Source: an uncultured Bacteroidales bacterium
GTDB taxonomy: Bacteria; Bacteroidota; Bacteroidia; Bacteroidales; Bacteroidaceae
Reading direction: 5' to 3'
Assembly: GCA_902799355.1 (NCBI GenBank)
Contig: CADCAG010000005.1
Location: forward strand, 27,851-91,850
DNA: 64,000 nucleotides
The position numbers and the translations under genes are program-made. The notes below the pieces were generated by a model. That model searched no databases. It was given only the letters and a program-made list of their open reading frames with translations, and was not told the DNA's origin. Below, piece by piece: positions 62,625 to 64,000 of the stretch (positions are counted from its first letter, which is position 1; every line of letters starts with the position of its first letter).

Positions 62625-62632
62625 TATATTTG
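62625..62632 (+). promoter_or_regulatory. Promoter -7 box of small-peptide gene
   Basis: TATATTTG fits TAnnTTTG and lies 42 bases before ATG 62675. The palindrome at 62592-62618 covers its -33 region. Confidence 0.7.
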
Positions 62633-62674
62633 CAGCCGATAACAAGATTGTCAAACTAAAAAAAAATAAATGTT

Positions 62675-62773
62675 ATGGCTGGAACCTTTTATTTCTTCGT
62701 GTTAATGGTAGCATGTGGCAGTCTGCTGGACTGTTATGTCAAGAGTGTAAACAACAAGAAAGAGATTGAATAA
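62675..62773 (+). CDS. Small predicted membrane peptide (32 residues)
   Basis: The peptide MAGTFYFFVLMVACGSLLDC continues YVKSVNNKKEIE and stops at 62771-62773. One hydrophobic segment (FYFFVLMVACGSLL) followed by a positively charged tail suggests a single-pass membrane peptide. Support for it being real is indirect: it has its own promoter box, an A-rich leader before ATG, and a good terminator 15 bases after its stop. I do not recognise the family, and a function as a regulator or toxin-like peptide cannot be judged from sequence alone. Confidence 0.6.
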   Translation: MAGTFYFFVLMVACGSLLDCYVKSVNNKKEIE

Positions 62774-62788
62774 AAAAAAGAAATCCCT

Positions 62789-62832
62789 GGTCCTGTAGAG
62801 TTGTGTGTATACGGCTCTGCAGGGCCTTTTTT
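62789..62832 (+). terminator. Rho-independent terminator after small-peptide gene
   Basis: GGTCCTGTAGAG and CTCTGCAGGGCC form a 12-pair stem (two wobbles) around a 14-base loop, followed by six T. Confidence 0.92.
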
Positions 62833-62856
62833 GTTAATCAATAATTTTTCAAAACA

Positions 62857-63071
62857 ATGAAACAGACCAATTATGTGTCGCAGCTGCGGCTGTATGAAGT
62901 GTTACAGAAAAAAACGTAACAAACAGAGAATTAGCCCGTCGTATTAATCTGTCAGAGCAACAGGTTGGCAAGTTTGTAAACCATCGAGTGGAACCATCAC
63001 TTCTGCGGCTTCATCAAATAGCCGACGCTCTTGATTTGCACGTTAAAGACCTTTTTGAGCCTATCGACTAA
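62857..63071 (+). pseudogene. Small XRE-type helix-turn-helix gene, frameshifted in an A7 run
   Basis: ATG 62857 encodes MKQTNYVSQLRLYEVLQKK, then a stop at 62917-62919. One frame away the sequence continues as NVTNRELARRINLSEQQVG, KFVNHRVEPSLLRLHQIADA and LDLHVKDLFEPID to 63071, a complete XRE helix-turn-helix. That second part has no start codon of its own. The frame changes at seven A (62908-62914); one more A would restore a ~71-residue protein. It is either a disrupted gene, a sequencing error in a homopolymer, or a case of slippage producing some full-length protein. It is bracketed by terminators, and a KilAC-VapE cassette follows. Confidence 0.8.
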
Positions 63072-63089
63072 ACGTATAGGTTTAGTAAT

Positions 63090-63124
63090 ACTTCCGCACT
63101 GCTAATTAGTGGTGCGGAAGTTTT
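63090..63124 (+). terminator. Terminator after the frameshifted XRE gene
   Basis: ACTTCCGCAC and GTGCGGAAGT form a perfect ten-base stem around a 12-base loop, with TTTT at its 3' side. Confidence 0.85.
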
Positions 63125-63144
63125 CTTGCTTCCTCATTTCTTAG

Positions 63145-63152
63145 TATCTTTG
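63145..63152 (+). promoter_or_regulatory. Promoter -7 box of the KilAC/VapE cassette
   Basis: TATCTTTG fits TAnnTTTG; it is 49 bases before ATG 63202. Confidence 0.75.
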
Positions 63153-63173
63153 CACTGGTTAACCGACAATAAA

Positions 63174-63197
63174 CGAAAACGAAAACGAAAACGAAAA
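63174..63197 (+). repeat. Four tandem CGAAAA hexamers in the cassette leader
   Basis: CGAAAA repeats four times (63174-63197), ending four bases before ATG 63202. Simple repeats at this position can vary in copy number and alter translation. Confidence 0.9.
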
Positions 63198-63201
63198 AAC
63201 A

Positions 63202-63546
63202 ATGACAAAAGAAGAACAAATGTACAGAGAGGAGCGGCAGCTGAAGGCAATAGTGAAATGCAATCTGCTGACGACGGACTGTGTGACGACGGGCACGATG
63301 GCACGACGCCTGAAGATGAAGGCCAGCGAGCTGTACCGCAAACTGAAGGAGCGCAAGATCCTATATCACAGCGACGGCATGTGGATGCTCATGCCAGAAT
63401 ACACGGGTCTTGGGCTGCTGCGCTACCGCTACACCTTATACTATACGCTGCTGGGAGAGAAGAAGCTCCGCGTATATCCTGTGTGGACGAAAGGTGGCGT
63501 GGAGTTCGTGACCACAACGATGGAAGAAGTAAGATGTAAGAGGTAA
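63202..63546 (+). CDS. KilAC-type phage antirepressor C-terminal domain protein
   Basis: A 114-residue cytoplasmic protein that looks like a stand-alone KilAC (phage antirepressor C-terminal) domain. GTMARRLKMKASELYRKLKE matches the helical start, RKILYHSDGMWMLMPEYTG the central turn, and VYPVWTKGGVEFVTTTMEEV the closing W-T-x-x-G block. Such domains are DNA-binding or protein-interaction parts of phage regulators. It has its own promoter and terminates five bases before the VapE-like gene, so the pair is an operon of phage-like or mobile-element origin. The usual N-terminal Bro or AntA domain is missing. Confidence 0.72.
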   Translation: MTKEEQMYREERQLKAIVKCNLLTTDCVTTGTMARRLKMKASELYRKLKERKILYHSDGMWMLMPEYTGLGLLRYRYTLYYTLLGEKKLRVYPVWTKGGVEFVTTTMEEVRCKR

Positions 63547-63551
63547 GATGT

Positions 63552-64000
63552 ATGAAGGAGAAGGCATCGAGGGCGGATAGGAAGCCGAATTGGCAGGAGG
63601 TGTATGCCACGGTGGAGGACATCCAGCAGTACCTGGACGAGAGGGTGATGCTACGCTTCAATGTGGTGACGCACCAGACGGAGGTACACTGGCTGACGGA
63701 CTGGGGCGACGACCTCAGCAAGCCGCCAGAGTGGGAACGCATCAACGACCGTATAGAGAACACGCTGTGGAAGGACCTGTCGAAGCAGAAGCCCGTGCGC
63801 ATGCGCGACCTGCAGTATGTCATCGGATCTGATTATGTGGCGGAGTATAATCCCTTCGCCTTCTACCTGGAGCACCTGCCGCCCTGGAACGGTAAAGAGG
63901 ACCATATCCTTGGACTGTCGCTGTCGGTGATGGTGAAGGGTGACACCGACGAGCAGTTCCTCTTTGCGGAGTACCTGAAGAAGTGGCTGGTGGCGATGGT
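63552..64000 (+). CDS. VapE-like primase/helicase family protein, 3' end outside window
   Basis: The frame is open from ATG 63552 to the window end (149 codons seen). The start is MKEKASRADRKPNWQEVYAT. VEDIQQYLDERVMLRFNVVT is followed by TEVHWLTDWG, and the later block EYNPFAFYLEHLPPWNGKED with EYLKKWLVAMV matches the N-terminal part of Bacteroidota VapE/DUF3874-type proteins (N-P-F-x-x-Y-L-x-x-L-P-P-W-x-G). These are predicted phage or island ATPase-helicases used in replication; the Walker motifs would lie beyond the window. It follows the KilAC gene by five bases. Confidence 0.8.
   Translation, partial: MKEKASRADRKPNWQEVYATVEDIQQYLDERVMLRFNVVTHQTEVHWLTDWGDDLSKPPEWERINDRIENTLWKDLSKQKPVRMRDLQYVIGSDYVAEYNPFAFYLEHLPPWNGKEDHILGLSLSVMVKGDTDEQFLFAEYLKKWLVAM

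Noticed and set aside
62905-62916. Programmed -1 ribosomal frameshift site in the small XRE gene
   Set aside because: The run is not a canonical X-XXY-YYZ heptamer in the zero frame (it reads CAG-AAA-AAA-ACG), and no downstream stimulatory structure is obvious, so a disrupted gene is the default call.

Overview
The window comes from a Bacteroidales chromosome, most likely Prevotella or a close relative. Genes are preceded by the Bacteroidota -7 box TAnnTTTG, usually with A-rich leaders instead of Shine-Dalgarno sites. The gene content also fits: NigD-like lipoprotein, DUF4254 next to a family 9 glycosyltransferase, DUF3575/OmpA protein, Mfa/FimA-type fimbrillins, BspA-type leucine-rich repeats, and C-terminal tails resembling type IX secretion (T9SS) sorting signals.

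Layout. (1) 1-12.9 kb is housekeeping: rluD (5' end missing), ddl, a PlsC-like acyltransferase and a NigD-like lipoprotein; a reverse-strand run of DUF4254 protein, glycosyltransferase and a 53-residue rubredoxin; then a second pseudouridine synthase, a Dabb protein, an SF1 helicase and a GNAT-like protein, with a reverse-strand XRE-cupin regulator and acyl-CoA ligase. (2) 13.0-28.4 kb is one transcription unit of four large secreted proteins (1785, 2110, 501 and 623 residues) built from carbohydrate-binding-like modules, leucine-rich repeats, InlB/Listeria-Bacteroides repeats, a dockerin-like end and a cohesin-like domain. It ends at a clear terminator. (3) 28.4-61.6 kb is a fimbrial and giant-adhesin locus: DUF3575/OmpA protein, Mfa1-like fimbrillin, Mfa2-like anchor, three further fimbrillin-type lipoproteins, then two giant proteins (3890 and 3461 residues), each carrying more than 30 Y/F-G-G-G motifs, and a DUF5106 thioredoxin-like protein. 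(4) 61.7-64 kb holds a WYL regulator, a 32-residue membrane peptide, a frameshifted small XRE gene, and the start of a KilAC-VapE cassette typical of mobile elements.

The most unusual part is 46.4-50.4 kb. A REP-associated tyrosine transposase (RAYT) gene lies between the two giant genes. It is flanked by direct arrays of a short hairpin element with core AGCGGTTCACCCGCT, three copies before and four after. The same element occurs inside the upstream giant gene, always in one reading frame, where it encodes V-P-S-G-S-P-A-type linkers. It also occurs inside the transposase gene itself, in a loop between its conserved blocks. This looks like a REP/RAYT system that has spread into coding sequence as tolerated in-frame linkers.

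The functional reading is a surface-interaction region: one operon for secreted glycan- or protein-binding scaffolds, and one for fimbriae whose last subunits may be giant tip or surface adhesins, by analogy with T9SS-exported Mfa5 of Porphyromonas. All family assignments come from reading the sequence; no database search was run.
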